DNA of 64,000 bases from Planctomycetia bacterium (GTDB taxonomy: Bacteria > Planctomycetota > Planctomycetia > Pirellulales > Thermoguttaceae): assembly GCA_030527205.1 (NCBI GenBank), contig JAUNBG010000008.1, positions 35,405 through 99,404 of the forward strand, written 5' to 3'. Below the pieces are notes generated by a model, which did not search any database, was not told where the DNA came from, and saw nothing but the letters and a program-made list of their open reading frames with translations. How positions within the stretch are numbered: position 1 is the stretch's first letter; each line of letters opens with the position of its first letter. This document shows, piece after piece, positions 25,682 to 33,744 of this stretch. The position numbers and the translations under genes are program-made.

Positions 25682-27940
25682 ATGAAAATCAACATAAACC
25701 ATTTCGTTTTATTCGTTTCATTTTTTCTTCTGATTATTGAAACGAATCTGATTCGAGGTCAATCATTTGATCGTTTTACAGAATTGAACCCTTTTTCGAT
25801 TCCCAATGTTTCGTCAAACGATTTTCCGTCGGGAATATCTCAATTTAAAGCAATGATCGTTGCAACAACGCCGGAAAATGAATGGCCGACAGAGATTCAA
25901 AATCTGCTCAAACAGCAAACAGCAATTCCCGATAATAATCGTATTTCTGCTTTTTTGCTGATTGAACTGAAGCTGCAACCGAATTGGCATGTTTATTCGA
26001 TGACGCAAGTTCGCGGAACCGGCGCTTATCCGACGAAAATTCCGATTGAACCTCCCGAGAATGACGTTTATGGAAAAGTTCGAATTGGAGACTTTTGGCC
26101 AGCCAGCAAAATTGAATTTGTCGATTTTATGGATAATGTTCTCGAAGAAATGTCGGGAACGGTTGTTTGGATTGCTCCGATTTTTACGGAAAAGACAATT
26201 GAACAATGGGATCAATTGACTCTTAACGGCAAATTGGACGCGCTGGTTTGTTCTGATGGCGAAAATGGAACCTGTAATCCGATTCAGCATACTTTTATAG
26301 CCAAATTTGATAAAACCAGGGAAATTTTGCCTCTTCTGGAAAAAGCGGCAGAAATCGCCTTTGATCAAAAACGAGACAAACCAGTCAGCCGAGAAATCGA
26401 GCAACATAAACTCGAATCTTCTTTGCAACAATCCAATGCAATTGCCCACGCTCCGAATTCTGCTGATCAATCTCAATTGTCATCCGATTTAAAAGACTTT
26501 CAATCGGAAAATAATCAGTCAAAAAGACAAATTTCGAGCACAAAATCAGAAGTCAATTCCGTTTTCTCATTTTCAATATTATTTTATGCGTTTTTTGGCG
26601 GATTGATTTTGAACGTTATGCCTTGCGTTCTGCCTGTTATTGGTTTGAAAATTTTGTCATTTTTTGAAAAAGCGGGACATAATCGAAGCCGGGCGTTTTG
26701 GTTGAACTTTTGGTATTCGCTTGGAATCTTAAGCGTTTTTGTTATTTTAGCGTTGATGAGCGTCGGTTTAAGTTATCTTTTTCGATATGGTCTTTTCCAA
26801 ATAATCATGGGCGTTATCATTTTTGCAATGTCGCTCAATTTAATGGGGCTTTGGGAAATTCAACTTCCAGGCTTTCTGGGAGGGAAAAAATCGAATGAGT
26901 TAATGGAACAGGAAGGGGCCGTCGGCGCCTTTTTCAAAGGGATCATAACGACTCTTTTGGCGACTCCTTGCGTTGCATCGCTTTTAAGCCCGGCTCTTGT
27001 CTGGGCGGATTCGATGATTCAGCAAGGTCAAACGCTTTGGGTTCTCTTCATTTATCTTGTCATTGGACTCGGAATGGCGTCTCCTTATTTATTAATCGGC
27101 GCTTTTCCTGAACTTTTGCGATTTCTCCCGAAACCGGGTCTTTGGATGGATACGTTTCGAACTGTAATGGGATTTGTCCTTTTAACTGCGGTTATTTGGA
27201 TTCTTTATTCAATGCCTTTGCCGCTCATTATTCCAATGATTTCGCTTCTTTTTGGCATTTGGTTCGCTTGTTGGATGATTGGTCGAATTCCTTTTGGAGC
27301 TAAATGGACTCAATCGATCAAAAGTTGGGGAATCGCGCTGGCTGTCGTTATGATCGTTCTATTCTTTTCATTTAATATCCCGATCGGAGAAGAGAGGCCT
27401 ATTTCTGATCTGAAAGCAAAAAATAATGATCAAATTGCAGAAGAGACTCCGATAAAACAGAAAACGTCGCAACGTTTTTTAAATCCGTTTACTTTGGAAA
27501 ACGCAATGGAAGCCAAATTGATTAATTGGGCTGTTCGCGCCAATCGATCCGGTCTTCTTGAAAAAGAACATTGGGTTCTTTTCGATCAATCGCAATTCGA
27601 AAAAGAGATTAATAAAGGAAATCCGGTTATTATCGATTTTACAGCCGATTGGTGTATGAACTGCAAAGCGCTTGAATCTTCCGTTTTGCATACGGAAAAA
27701 GTTTTTGATCTTGTTGACCAGAAAGGGATAAAAACCTTAACGGCCGATTGGACCAATCAAAATGAAGACTCGCCTGATATTCGGGACATTACAGCTTTGC
27801 TGGATCGCTTCGGCGGGCGTCAGATTCCAACCGTCATGATTTTCAACCCCAATGATCCAGATCATCCTGTCGTTTTGCGAGGTCTTTTTTCTTTTGACCA
27901 ATTTGCGGAAGCTCTTGAACAATTTCCAAAAAAAGAGTAA
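25682..27940 (+). CDS. dsbD: Thiol:disulfide interchange protein DsbD-like
   Basis: The 752-residue protein carries reducing power from the cytoplasm to the periplasm. It begins with a signal peptide (residues 1-24, hydrophobic VLFVSFFLLIIETNLI), followed by an N-terminal DsbD-alpha-like domain (about 50-240). The membrane domain has the paired cysteines Cys315 (MPCVLPVIG) and Cys430 (TPCVASLLSP), and about eight helices run to residue 565. The C-terminal thioredoxin-like domain has Cys658-x-x-Cys661 in DWCMNC. I chose the ATG at 25682 because it starts the signal peptide; the longer frame begins inside a repeat. The ribosome site is weak (GAAAG). The PduS-like gene follows after 89 bp, perhaps by readthrough. 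Confidence 0.93.
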   Translation: MKININHFVLFVSFFLLIIETNLIRGQSFDRFTELNPFSIPNVSSNDFPSGISQFKAMIVATTPENEWPTEIQNLLKQQTAIPDNNRISAFLLIELKLQPNWHVYSMTQVRGTGAYPTKIPIEPPENDVYGKVRIGDFWPASKIEFVDFMDNVLEEMSGTVVWIAPIFTEKTIEQWDQLTLNGKLDALVCSDGENGTCNPIQHTFIAKFDKTREILPLLEKAAEIAFDQKRDKPVSREIEQHKLESSLQQSNAIAHAPNSADQSQLSSDLKDFQSENNQSKRQISSTKSEVNSVFSFSILFYAFFGGLILNVMPCVLPVIGLKILSFFEKAGHNRSRAFWLNFWYSLGILSVFVILALMSVGLSYLFRYGLFQIIMGVIIFAMSLNLMGLWEIQLPGFLGGKKSNELMEQEGAVGAFFKGIITTLLATPCVASLLSPALVWADSMIQQGQTLWVLFIYLVIGLGMASPYLLIGAFPELLRFLPKPGLWMDTFRTVMGFVLLTAVIWILYSMPLPLIIPMISLLFGIWFACWMIGRIPFGAKWTQSIKSWGIALAVVMIVLFFSFNIPIGEERPISDLKAKNNDQIAEETPIKQKTSQRFLNPFTLENAMEAKLINWAVRANRSGLLEKEHWVLFDQSQFEKEINKGNPVIIDFTADWCMNCKALESSVLHTEKVFDLVDQKGIKTLTADWTNQNEDSPDIRDITALLDRFGGRQIPTVMIFNPNDPDHPVVLRGLFSFDQFAEALEQFPKKE

Positions 27941-28029
27941 AATGAAGATTTCCAAATGGAATACAAATTCCGCTGAAATGACATTGCAGCAAAAATTTTT
28001 CCCTAACCCCCATTCTTAATCCAATCAAT

Positions 28030-29358
28030 ATGATAACCGTTGAACAAATCGCTCAGGCAGGCGTCGTTGGAGCTGGAGGAGCCGGTTTTCCGACTCATAT
28101 CAAACTTTCCGGAAAAGCAGATACTGTCGTCATTAATGCGGCGGAATGCGAACCGCTTTTGCATAAAGATAAGGAACTGATTCTTCATTTCGGAAAACGA
28201 ATCGTTGAAGGGCTTGCGATTGGAATGAAATTGGTCGGAGCCAATCGGGGCGTTATCGGAATTAAAGGCAAATATTCGAAAGTTATTGAATCTTTGCAAT
28301 CCAAATTAAAGGCCAAAATGGAAATTGTCCCCTTGGATGACATTTATCCAGCGGGAGATGAATTTGTTCTCGTTTATCAAACATTACGACGAATCATAGC
28401 GCCCGGAGCCATTCCGCTTTCCGTCGGCGCTGTTGTTATGAATGTTGAGACTGTATTCAATGTATCCGGAGTTGAAAAAACGCCTGTTATTGAAAAATAT
28501 GTTTCGGTTGCTGGCGCCGTTAAAAATCCTTGTTCTGTTTGCGTTCCGATAGGAGCTCCGCTCTCAAAATGTTTGGAAGCAGCAGGCGGGGCCATTATTG
28601 ATGATCCCGCTTTTGTCATTGGCGGAGCGATGATGGGGGTTCTCGCAAAAGATTTGTCCGCTCCAGTAACCAAAACAACAGGCGGAATTATTGTTTTGCC
28701 TCAAGATCATTTCATTGTTCAACGCAAAAGTTGGGATTGGAATAAAACGTCGCGAGTTGGTCGGGCTTCTTGCGATCAGTGTTCGCATTGCACAGAACTT
28801 TGTCCGCGTTATTTGCTCGGTCATCCAATTGAACCGCATAAATCAATGCGAAGTCTTGGCTTTAATCTTTCCCGGGAAGCTAATGTTGCTGGCGCTCAAT
28901 TTTGCAGCGAATGCAATTTATGCAGTTATTGTTCCTGTCCTGAAGGACTGGATCCGCGCGGAGTCAATGTTCAAAATAAACGACGACTTCTGGCAGAAAA
29001 AAAACGTTGGGAAAATCCGCCGTTTCTTCCGGAACGAACAGAACGGTTAATGAGTTTCCGAAAAACGCCAACTTCTCAATTAATGCAGCGAATCGGCTTG
29101 AACGGTTTTGTTAATCAAGGAGCTCTTTTGCCGGATTCGGTTGACGTTTCCGAAGTCGAAATTCTTTTGAAACAGCATATTGGAGCGGCGTCTGTTCCAA
29201 CAGTTCAAGTTGGCGATTCTGTCGAAAAAGGTCAAACAATCGCAATTCGTCCCGTTATTGACGGAAAAACAGCGCTGGGCGTCGATTTGCATGCTTCAAT
29301 TGCCGGTCGCATTATTGCCATTTCTGAAAATTCGATTCGCATAACAAAATCGAAATAA
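28030..29358 (+). CDS. pduS: PduS-like RnfC-type electron-transfer flavoprotein of microcompartments
   Basis: The 442-residue protein has the PduS/RnfC layout; Salmonella PduS, a cobalamin reductase of the propanediol microcompartment, is of similar length. The N-terminal GAGGAGFPTH loop is the flavin/NADH-binding part. An SLBB-type segment follows (VSVAGAVKNPC). One [4Fe-4S] site uses Cys248, Cys251, Cys254 and Cys258; a second cysteine group lies at 292, 295, 298, 301 and 303. The C-terminus forms a sandwich-like domain (GDSVEKGQTIAI). It has no membrane helices, unlike the Rnf complex. The ATG at 28030 lacks a clear ribosome site. The PduT-like shell protein follows, so electron transfer across a shell is the likely job. 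Confidence 0.88.
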   Translation: MITVEQIAQAGVVGAGGAGFPTHIKLSGKADTVVINAAECEPLLHKDKELILHFGKRIVEGLAIGMKLVGANRGVIGIKGKYSKVIESLQSKLKAKMEIVPLDDIYPAGDEFVLVYQTLRRIIAPGAIPLSVGAVVMNVETVFNVSGVEKTPVIEKYVSVAGAVKNPCSVCVPIGAPLSKCLEAAGGAIIDDPAFVIGGAMMGVLAKDLSAPVTKTTGGIIVLPQDHFIVQRKSWDWNKTSRVGRASCDQCSHCTELCPRYLLGHPIEPHKSMRSLGFNLSREANVAGAQFCSECNLCSYCSCPEGLDPRGVNVQNKRRLLAEKKRWENPPFLPERTERLMSFRKTPTSQLMQRIGLNGFVNQGALLPDSVDVSEVEILLKQHIGAASVPTVQVGDSVEKGQTIAIRPVIDGKTALGVDLHASIAGRIIAISENSIRITKSK

Positions 29359-29367
29359 TCCTTTTTG

Positions 29368-29452
29368 TATTCAAATTTATTGAAAAATTGGATCGTCGGG
29401 TTTGCAAACCCGTAAACGATGAGCGGATGACAGAAAGCGAAACCTGTTGTTC
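29368..29452 (-). repeat. Degenerate ~90-bp family repeat (reverse)
   Basis: The reverse complement reads AACAGGTTTCGCTTTCTG, TTTACGGGTTTGCAAACCCG and TTTTTCAATAAATTTGAATA. The 16-bp palindrome at 29397-29412 is its centre. It sits between the pduS-like and pduT-like genes and may insulate them. Confidence 0.7.
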
Positions 29453-29525
29453 AAAACGGCTTCGGTATACAATATATACTCTGTTTATTAAATTTTAAGA
29501 TTGATCAATTATCGGGACTTCCAAA

Positions 29526-30086
29526 ATGATGAAGAAAACAGCGGTTGGCGCCATTGAAATTTCGAGTATAGGTATCGGTTTTCAGGTTCAGGACGCTCTT
29601 TTAAAAGCAGCTTCAGTTGAATTATTGATTGCGAGAACAATCTGCTCTGGCAAATATCTTATTATTTTTGCGGGCGGAGTCAGCGATGTTGAAGCGGCGA
29701 TAGAAACAGGGCTCGTCGTTGGCAAAGATTCTATTATTGATCATCTGACGGTTGCGAATGTTCATGAAGGCGTTTTTCCAGCTCTTTCCCAATCGGTTGT
29801 TTTATCGCCAGGAGAAGGGGAGGCATTGGGAATCGTTGAAACATTCAGCGCTGTCAGCGCATTAATCGCGGCAGATGTTGCCGGAAAAGCGGCCAATGTA
29901 ACGCTTTTTCGTCTTAATCTTGCAATGGCAATGGGCGGCAAGGGGTTATTGATGATGACCGGTTCTGTCGCCAATGTTGAAACTGCTGTTGAAACTGCCG
30001 CTAATGCGATTAAAGATCGCGGATTGCTGGTCAGTCAAACAGTTATTCCTCGTCCTGATAAAGCGTTGTTCAACGATTATCTTTGA
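29526..30086 (+). CDS. pduT: PduT-like tandem-domain microcompartment shell protein
   Basis: The 186-residue protein consists of two BMC domains (about 4-90 and 95-180), as in trimeric BMC-T shell proteins. It matches PduT closely: the segment ARTICSGKYL contains Cys40, equivalent to the PduT pore Cys38 that holds a [4Fe-4S] cluster at the trimer axis, and the end has the SQTVIPRPDKALF signature. In Salmonella, PduT works with PduS to move electrons through the shell. The upstream pduS-like gene fits that. Two ATG codons stand in tandem at 29526 and 29529, with weak ribosome sites. No other shell protein or lumen enzyme is encoded in this window. Confidence 0.92.
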   Translation: MMKKTAVGAIEISSIGIGFQVQDALLKAASVELLIARTICSGKYLIIFAGGVSDVEAAIETGLVVGKDSIIDHLTVANVHEGVFPALSQSVVLSPGEGEALGIVETFSAVSALIAADVAGKAANVTLFRLNLAMAMGGKGLLMMTGSVANVETAVETAANAIKDRGLLVSQTVIPRPDKALFNDYL

Positions 30087-30127
30087 TTTTGAATGATGTA
30101 TTTCAAGTTGTTTTCATTTTATCAACT

Positions 30128-30237
30128 CGGAAGTTCTAAAAAACTGTTTTTTACAATAAACTGAATTCGGAAAACGTTGCGAAAACCAGTTCCTATGGAC
30201 GAGACGCCTGCGTCCCAGCGGGTTTTTAGAACTTCCT
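30128..30237. mobile_element. MITE-like element, copy B
   Basis: Its ends are CGGAAGTTCTAAAAA and TTTTTAGAACTTCCTG, with a diverged interior that keeps GACGAGACGCCTGCGTCCC. It starts 42 bp after the pduT-like stop codon. Confidence 0.8.
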
Positions 30238-30622
30238 GACTTTTATATCAAGAATAAAAAATGATTCTTTTTCCGTTTCCTTGCTGAATGCATTCCTTTC
30301 GCAGAAGGGTTGGTCGCAAAGGGGAACCGGAAAATCATTTGTCGTTTTGATTCTTGTTGTTTTTATGAATTAGAATAGTTTTTTCGACAGAATTCAGTTC
30401 AATCAAGATTCAGTCTTTAACTAATCAAATCATTTTCAATCGCATTTTTTCTCTTCTTCGCGTCTCTGCGAGATAAAAATATAAAATTTTCATAAATTTT
30501 CTCTATTTCGGTTTGAAGTAATAACAAAAATAAAGTATACTCGATATAAATTCAGGATTTTTTGCAATCCAGGCATTTTTTTCATGAATATATGTTCAAG
30601 ATTCCTGCCGCTCTCCGAGCCG

Positions 30623-30720
30623 AATTGGATGCAAGGTTTTGCCCAATTGTAATCCGCCGCTTCGATAACGGGCTTGCGAACTCAATGATCTGGGATTGGG
30701 ATTTTCAACAGTTTTGAATA
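30623..30720 (+). repeat. Degenerate ~90-bp family repeat
   Basis: It contains AAGGTTTTGCCCAATTGTAA, ACGGGCTTGCGAACTCAATG and the tail GATTTTCAACAGTTTTGAAT. It ends 115 bp upstream of the sugar isomerase start. Confidence 0.7.
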
Positions 30721-30835
30721 AAAAAGAGCCGATTTTAACAAATTTCCCGATTTTGTTGACTTTTTATAAAGAGAGCAACATCAAAATGTTTTATTCGGGA
30801 AAGATAATGGTTTCAAAAAAGAAAGGTTGATTGTT

Positions 30836-31681
30836 ATGGAAAAATGGACCGTTGGCGTCTTCGCCAGTATTGATGCGGGACTCGGCGTTAATTTGGATGT
30901 TGCGCGCGATCTCGGAATTAAAACGATTCAGTTGCACACGCCGTCGAAAAAATCCCGAACTCCGGAAAATGCCAAACTGTTTCTTGATAAATTGAACGAT
31001 TATGGAATCGAAGTAACCTGTGTCTTTCTTGGTTTCGAAGGGGAAAGTTATGCATCAATTCAAATAACAGCAGAAACCGTCGGTTTTGTTCCTGCGGCAA
31101 CTCGCCAATCCCGACTGGCCGAAGCTCGCGAAATTTCTGATTTTACAAAATGGCTTGGCGTTCAGGCAATTGGTTCTCATATCGGTTTTGTTCCGCATGA
31201 CAAAGAAAGCGAAGATTATAAAGCAATGGTCGCGGCTATTCAGGAACTTTGCGATTATCTGAAATCGAACGGGCAAAATCTTCATCTCGAAACAGGTCAG
31301 GAAAAAGCGGAAGCTTTGTTGGAATTTCTTTCCGATGTCCAACGAGATAATATTTTCATAAACTTTGATCCGGCCAATCTTATTTTATATGGAATGGGCG
31401 ATCCAATCGGTTCCTTAAAAAAGGTTGGAAAATATGTTCGGAGCGTTCATTGCAAAGACGCTAAATCGACCTCAGGAACGCCGGGCGTTGATTGGGGTTG
31501 CGAAGTCCCCTTTGGCCAGGGCGAAGTTAATGCGGAACTCTTTTTGAAAACGCTAAAAGAGATCGGATTTGATGGCCCTTTAACCATTGAACGCGAAATT
31601 CCTGAAGAACCAGAACGTCAAAAAAAGGAGATTCAACAAGCTCTTGATTTGATTGAATCGATTAAAACGAAAATATCATAA
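30836..31681 (+). CDS. Sugar phosphate isomerase/epimerase (xylose isomerase-like TIM barrel)
   Basis: The 281-residue protein has the metal-site pattern of the AP-endonuclease-2/xylose-isomerase superfamily: Glu in LHLETGQ, Asp in NFDPANL, His in VHCKDAK and Glu in TIEREI. It should isomerise or epimerise a keto-sugar or inositol-type compound in the cytoplasm. The ATG at 30836 follows AAAGG at 30822-30826; an in-frame TTG three codons earlier is too close to that site. It shares only the fold-level motifs with the epimerase at 5109. Proximity to the pduST pair hints at sugar-derived aldehyde metabolism, but this is inference. Confidence 0.85.
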   Translation: MEKWTVGVFASIDAGLGVNLDVARDLGIKTIQLHTPSKKSRTPENAKLFLDKLNDYGIEVTCVFLGFEGESYASIQITAETVGFVPAATRQSRLAEAREISDFTKWLGVQAIGSHIGFVPHDKESEDYKAMVAAIQELCDYLKSNGQNLHLETGQEKAEALLEFLSDVQRDNIFINFDPANLILYGMGDPIGSLKKVGKYVRSVHCKDAKSTSGTPGVDWGCEVPFGQGEVNAELFLKTLKEIGFDGPLTIEREIPEEPERQKKEIQQALDLIESIKTKIS

Positions 31682-31898
31682 ACTTTGTTTTGTCATTTTT
31701 CTTGAATAGATCAAAAAGAGATTCAAACCGGTTGACCATTCGGCATATTTGAGTTCCAAGTCAGACCAACAATGATCGAATTTGTCAAGGCAAAGTCGGT
31801 CAGTTTGACGATTCTGCTCTTGATTTATTGTTGGACATTAATTACGTTGTCAAGCGACAACGCTCGTTTTTATCATTTATAAATAAAAAAGGATTTTT

Positions 31899-32204
31899 AT
31901 GCCTCAGCTCAATAAAACATATCCTCATTCGCTCGGTCGAATGGAAGCGATTCAGCGAATTAAGGCAGCTATTAAACAAGAAAAAATCAGTAAGGCCAAT
32001 ATTGTTGAGCATTCGACAGAAAATTGGATTTCTGATAACAAACTTGAATATTCGATCAAAATCTTTGGTTATCATATTGACGGTTGGCTTGAAATCAATG
32101 AAGATCATGTTGCGGTTCAACTGAATCTTCCCTTAATTGCGGTTATGGTCAAAGGAATGATTGAAGATCAAATGCGCCAAGAAATGGAAAAGCTTCTTCG
32201 TTAA
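31899..32204 (+). CDS. Polyhydroxyalkanoic acid system family protein
   Basis: The 101-residue protein has the fold and key positions of the PHA_gran_rgn family: a short helix with the SLGRMEAIQRIKAAI pattern, followed by a beta-rich part (LEYSIKIFGYHIDGWLEI) and a C-terminal amphipathic helix. Family members are linked to polyester storage granules in Proteobacteria, but planctomycete members occur without PHA genes and their role is unknown. The ATG at 31899 follows AAAGGA. It lies between the isomerase and dehydrogenase genes, all in one direction but with 200-bp gaps. Confidence 0.8.
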   Translation: MPQLNKTYPHSLGRMEAIQRIKAAIKQEKISKANIVEHSTENWISDNKLEYSIKIFGYHIDGWLEINEDHVAVQLNLPLIAVMVKGMIEDQMRQEMEKLLR

Positions 32205-32312
32205 ATGAAAAAGCGATCGATATTATTGATGTTGCATTTCAGACAGAAAGGGAACTTCTCAATCATTTGTAATGCGAAGTTAAATTTGTTTTTTGTTGTC
32301 GTTTTCTTCCGG

Positions 32313-32330
32313 CGAAAAGTCAACTTTTCG
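32313..32330 (+). terminator. Small terminator candidate after the PHA-system gene
   Basis: CGAAAAG (32313-32319) pairs with CTTTTCG (32324-32330) around a 4-base loop, followed by TTT. The short stem makes this a weak call. Confidence 0.35.
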
Positions 32331-32415
32331 TTTCCGAAATTCGGGCGACGATCAGTTTGGATTATCGAGGGCGAACGTTATTAACATAACTCAATAGGAG
32401 TTATAAGGAAGCAAA

Positions 32416-33372
32416 ATGAAAATTGTCATTCTTGACGGTTATACAACCAATCCCGGCGATCTTTCCTGGAACGGTTTTGAAGAGTTGGGCGATTTGACGA
32501 TCTATGATCGAACCTTGTCCGAAGAGAAAGTTGCCCGCGCATTTGAAGCTGAAATTGTTTTGAGCAATAAAGTTGTTCTGGATGCGGCAACAATAGCGCA
32601 ACTTCCTCATTTAAAATATATCGGTCTCTTTTCGACAGGTTATAATGTTGTCGATCTTCAAGCCGCCCGCGCTCGAGGGATTCCGGTAACCAATATTCCC
32701 AGTTACAGTACCGAATCGGTTGTTCAATCGACTTTTGCTCATTTATTGAATATTGCGTCCAATTTGTCGCAAAATACAACAACGGTTCGAAATGGAGATT
32801 GGGTTAAAAGTATTGATTTTTGTTATTGGAATAATTCCTTAATGGAACTGTTTGGAAAAACGCTTGGCATTGTTGGATTCGGAACAATTGGACAGCGAGT
32901 TGCCCAAGTCGCTCAGGCTTTTGGAATGAACGTTCTTGCTTATGGGCGACATTTAAATCCCGGCGAAATAAGAGACGGCGTCTTATTTGTTCCTTTTGAA
33001 TCTCTTTTACAAAAAAGCGATATTATTTCGCTTCATTGTCCATTAAATGATGACAATCGTCATTTTATCAATCAGAAAAGTTTGGCAATGGTCAAACGCG
33101 GGGCGATTTTGATCAATACAGCTCGCGGACCTCTTTTGGATGAACAAGCTGTTGCAGACGCTTTAAATGAGGGACGTCTCGGCGGTTTCGGCGCCGATGT
33201 TCTTTCAACGGAACCGCCACAAAATAATAATCCTTTACTAAACGCCAAAAACAGTTATATTACAGCTCATAATGCCTGGGCAACTTTTGAGGCAAGAAGT
33301 CGGCTTATTTCAATCGCCGTTGCTAACGTTCAGGCGTTTTTAAACGGAAAGCCGCAAAATGTTGTTAATTAA
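32416..33372 (+). CDS. D-2-hydroxyacid dehydrogenase, glycerate dehydrogenase/hydroxypyruvate reductase-like
   Basis: The 318-residue enzyme shows the family layout: an N-terminal catalytic part beginning MKIVILDGYTTNPGDLSW, a NAD(H)-binding GFGTIGQRVAQ at about residue 155, catalytic Arg in NTARGPLLD, Glu in STEPP and the acid/base His in AHNAWAT. The N-terminal sequence is close to HprA-type glycerate dehydrogenases, which interconvert glycerate and hydroxypyruvate. The ATG at 32416 has AAGGAAG upstream. It is cytoplasmic. A role next to sugar isomerases fits small-molecule carbon metabolism, but the true substrate may differ. Confidence 0.88.
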   Translation: MKIVILDGYTTNPGDLSWNGFEELGDLTIYDRTLSEEKVARAFEAEIVLSNKVVLDAATIAQLPHLKYIGLFSTGYNVVDLQAARARGIPVTNIPSYSTESVVQSTFAHLLNIASNLSQNTTTVRNGDWVKSIDFCYWNNSLMELFGKTLGIVGFGTIGQRVAQVAQAFGMNVLAYGRHLNPGEIRDGVLFVPFESLLQKSDIISLHCPLNDDNRHFINQKSLAMVKRGAILINTARGPLLDEQAVADALNEGRLGGFGADVLSTEPPQNNNPLLNAKNSYITAHNAWATFEARSRLISIAVANVQAFLNGKPQNVVN

Positions 33373-33413
33373 TGTTGATTCGTTTTGTTTGTGAAACGAA
33401 TAACAATTAACGT

Positions 33414-33440
33414 GTCATAAACATTTGACTGTTTTATGAC
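33414..33440. terminator. Hairpin after the dehydrogenase gene, possible terminator
   Basis: An 8-bp perfect stem (GTCATAAA/TTTATGAC) has an 11-base loop. It is AT-rich and has no T-run after it, so the terminator role is uncertain. Confidence 0.35.
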
Positions 33441-33569
33441 TCCCAATCAGCATTATCGGAAGACTCTCAAAATTGTTTTTAGAGCAACAATCATAAAGAG
33501 TTCGGGGTTATTTTAACTTAAAACAGCGACGTTTCCGTTGGGAATCGTTTTGACTCAATCCTTGATGAA

Positions 33570-33655
33570 CGAAAGTTTTTGTCTTTGTTTATTCCGATTG
33601 TCATTGTTGAGTTTGCGAACCCTTGAAGCGGGAATTTTCAATGGGCTTGAATATA
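33570..33655 (+). repeat. Degenerate ~90-bp family repeat
   Basis: The right half is clear: TTGTTGAGTTTGCGAACCC and GAATTTTCAATGGGCTTGAA. It ends 90 bp upstream of the next gene. Confidence 0.55.
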
Positions 33656-33744
33656 ATCCTCAATTGTTGAGCCCCCTTTTGACCGAACTGAATGGATCGG
33701 TAAACTTGAAATAAATATTAAATATCAGAACGAGAAAATTGAAA

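Larger units (their letters stand above)
30087..30835. other. Intergenic region with two repeat elements
   Basis: It follows the pduT-like gene and contains MITE-like copy B (30128-30237) and a degenerate-family repeat (30623-30720). The remaining sequence is AT-rich with no supported gene. Confidence 0.6.
33373..33744. other. Intergenic region with two hairpins and a family repeat
   Basis: ATTCGTTT (33378-33385) pairs with AAACGAAT (33394-33401), and GTCATAAA (33414-33421) pairs with TTTATGAC (33433-33440); either could end the dehydrogenase transcript. A degenerate repeat follows at 33570-33655. No gene was seen. Confidence 0.5.
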
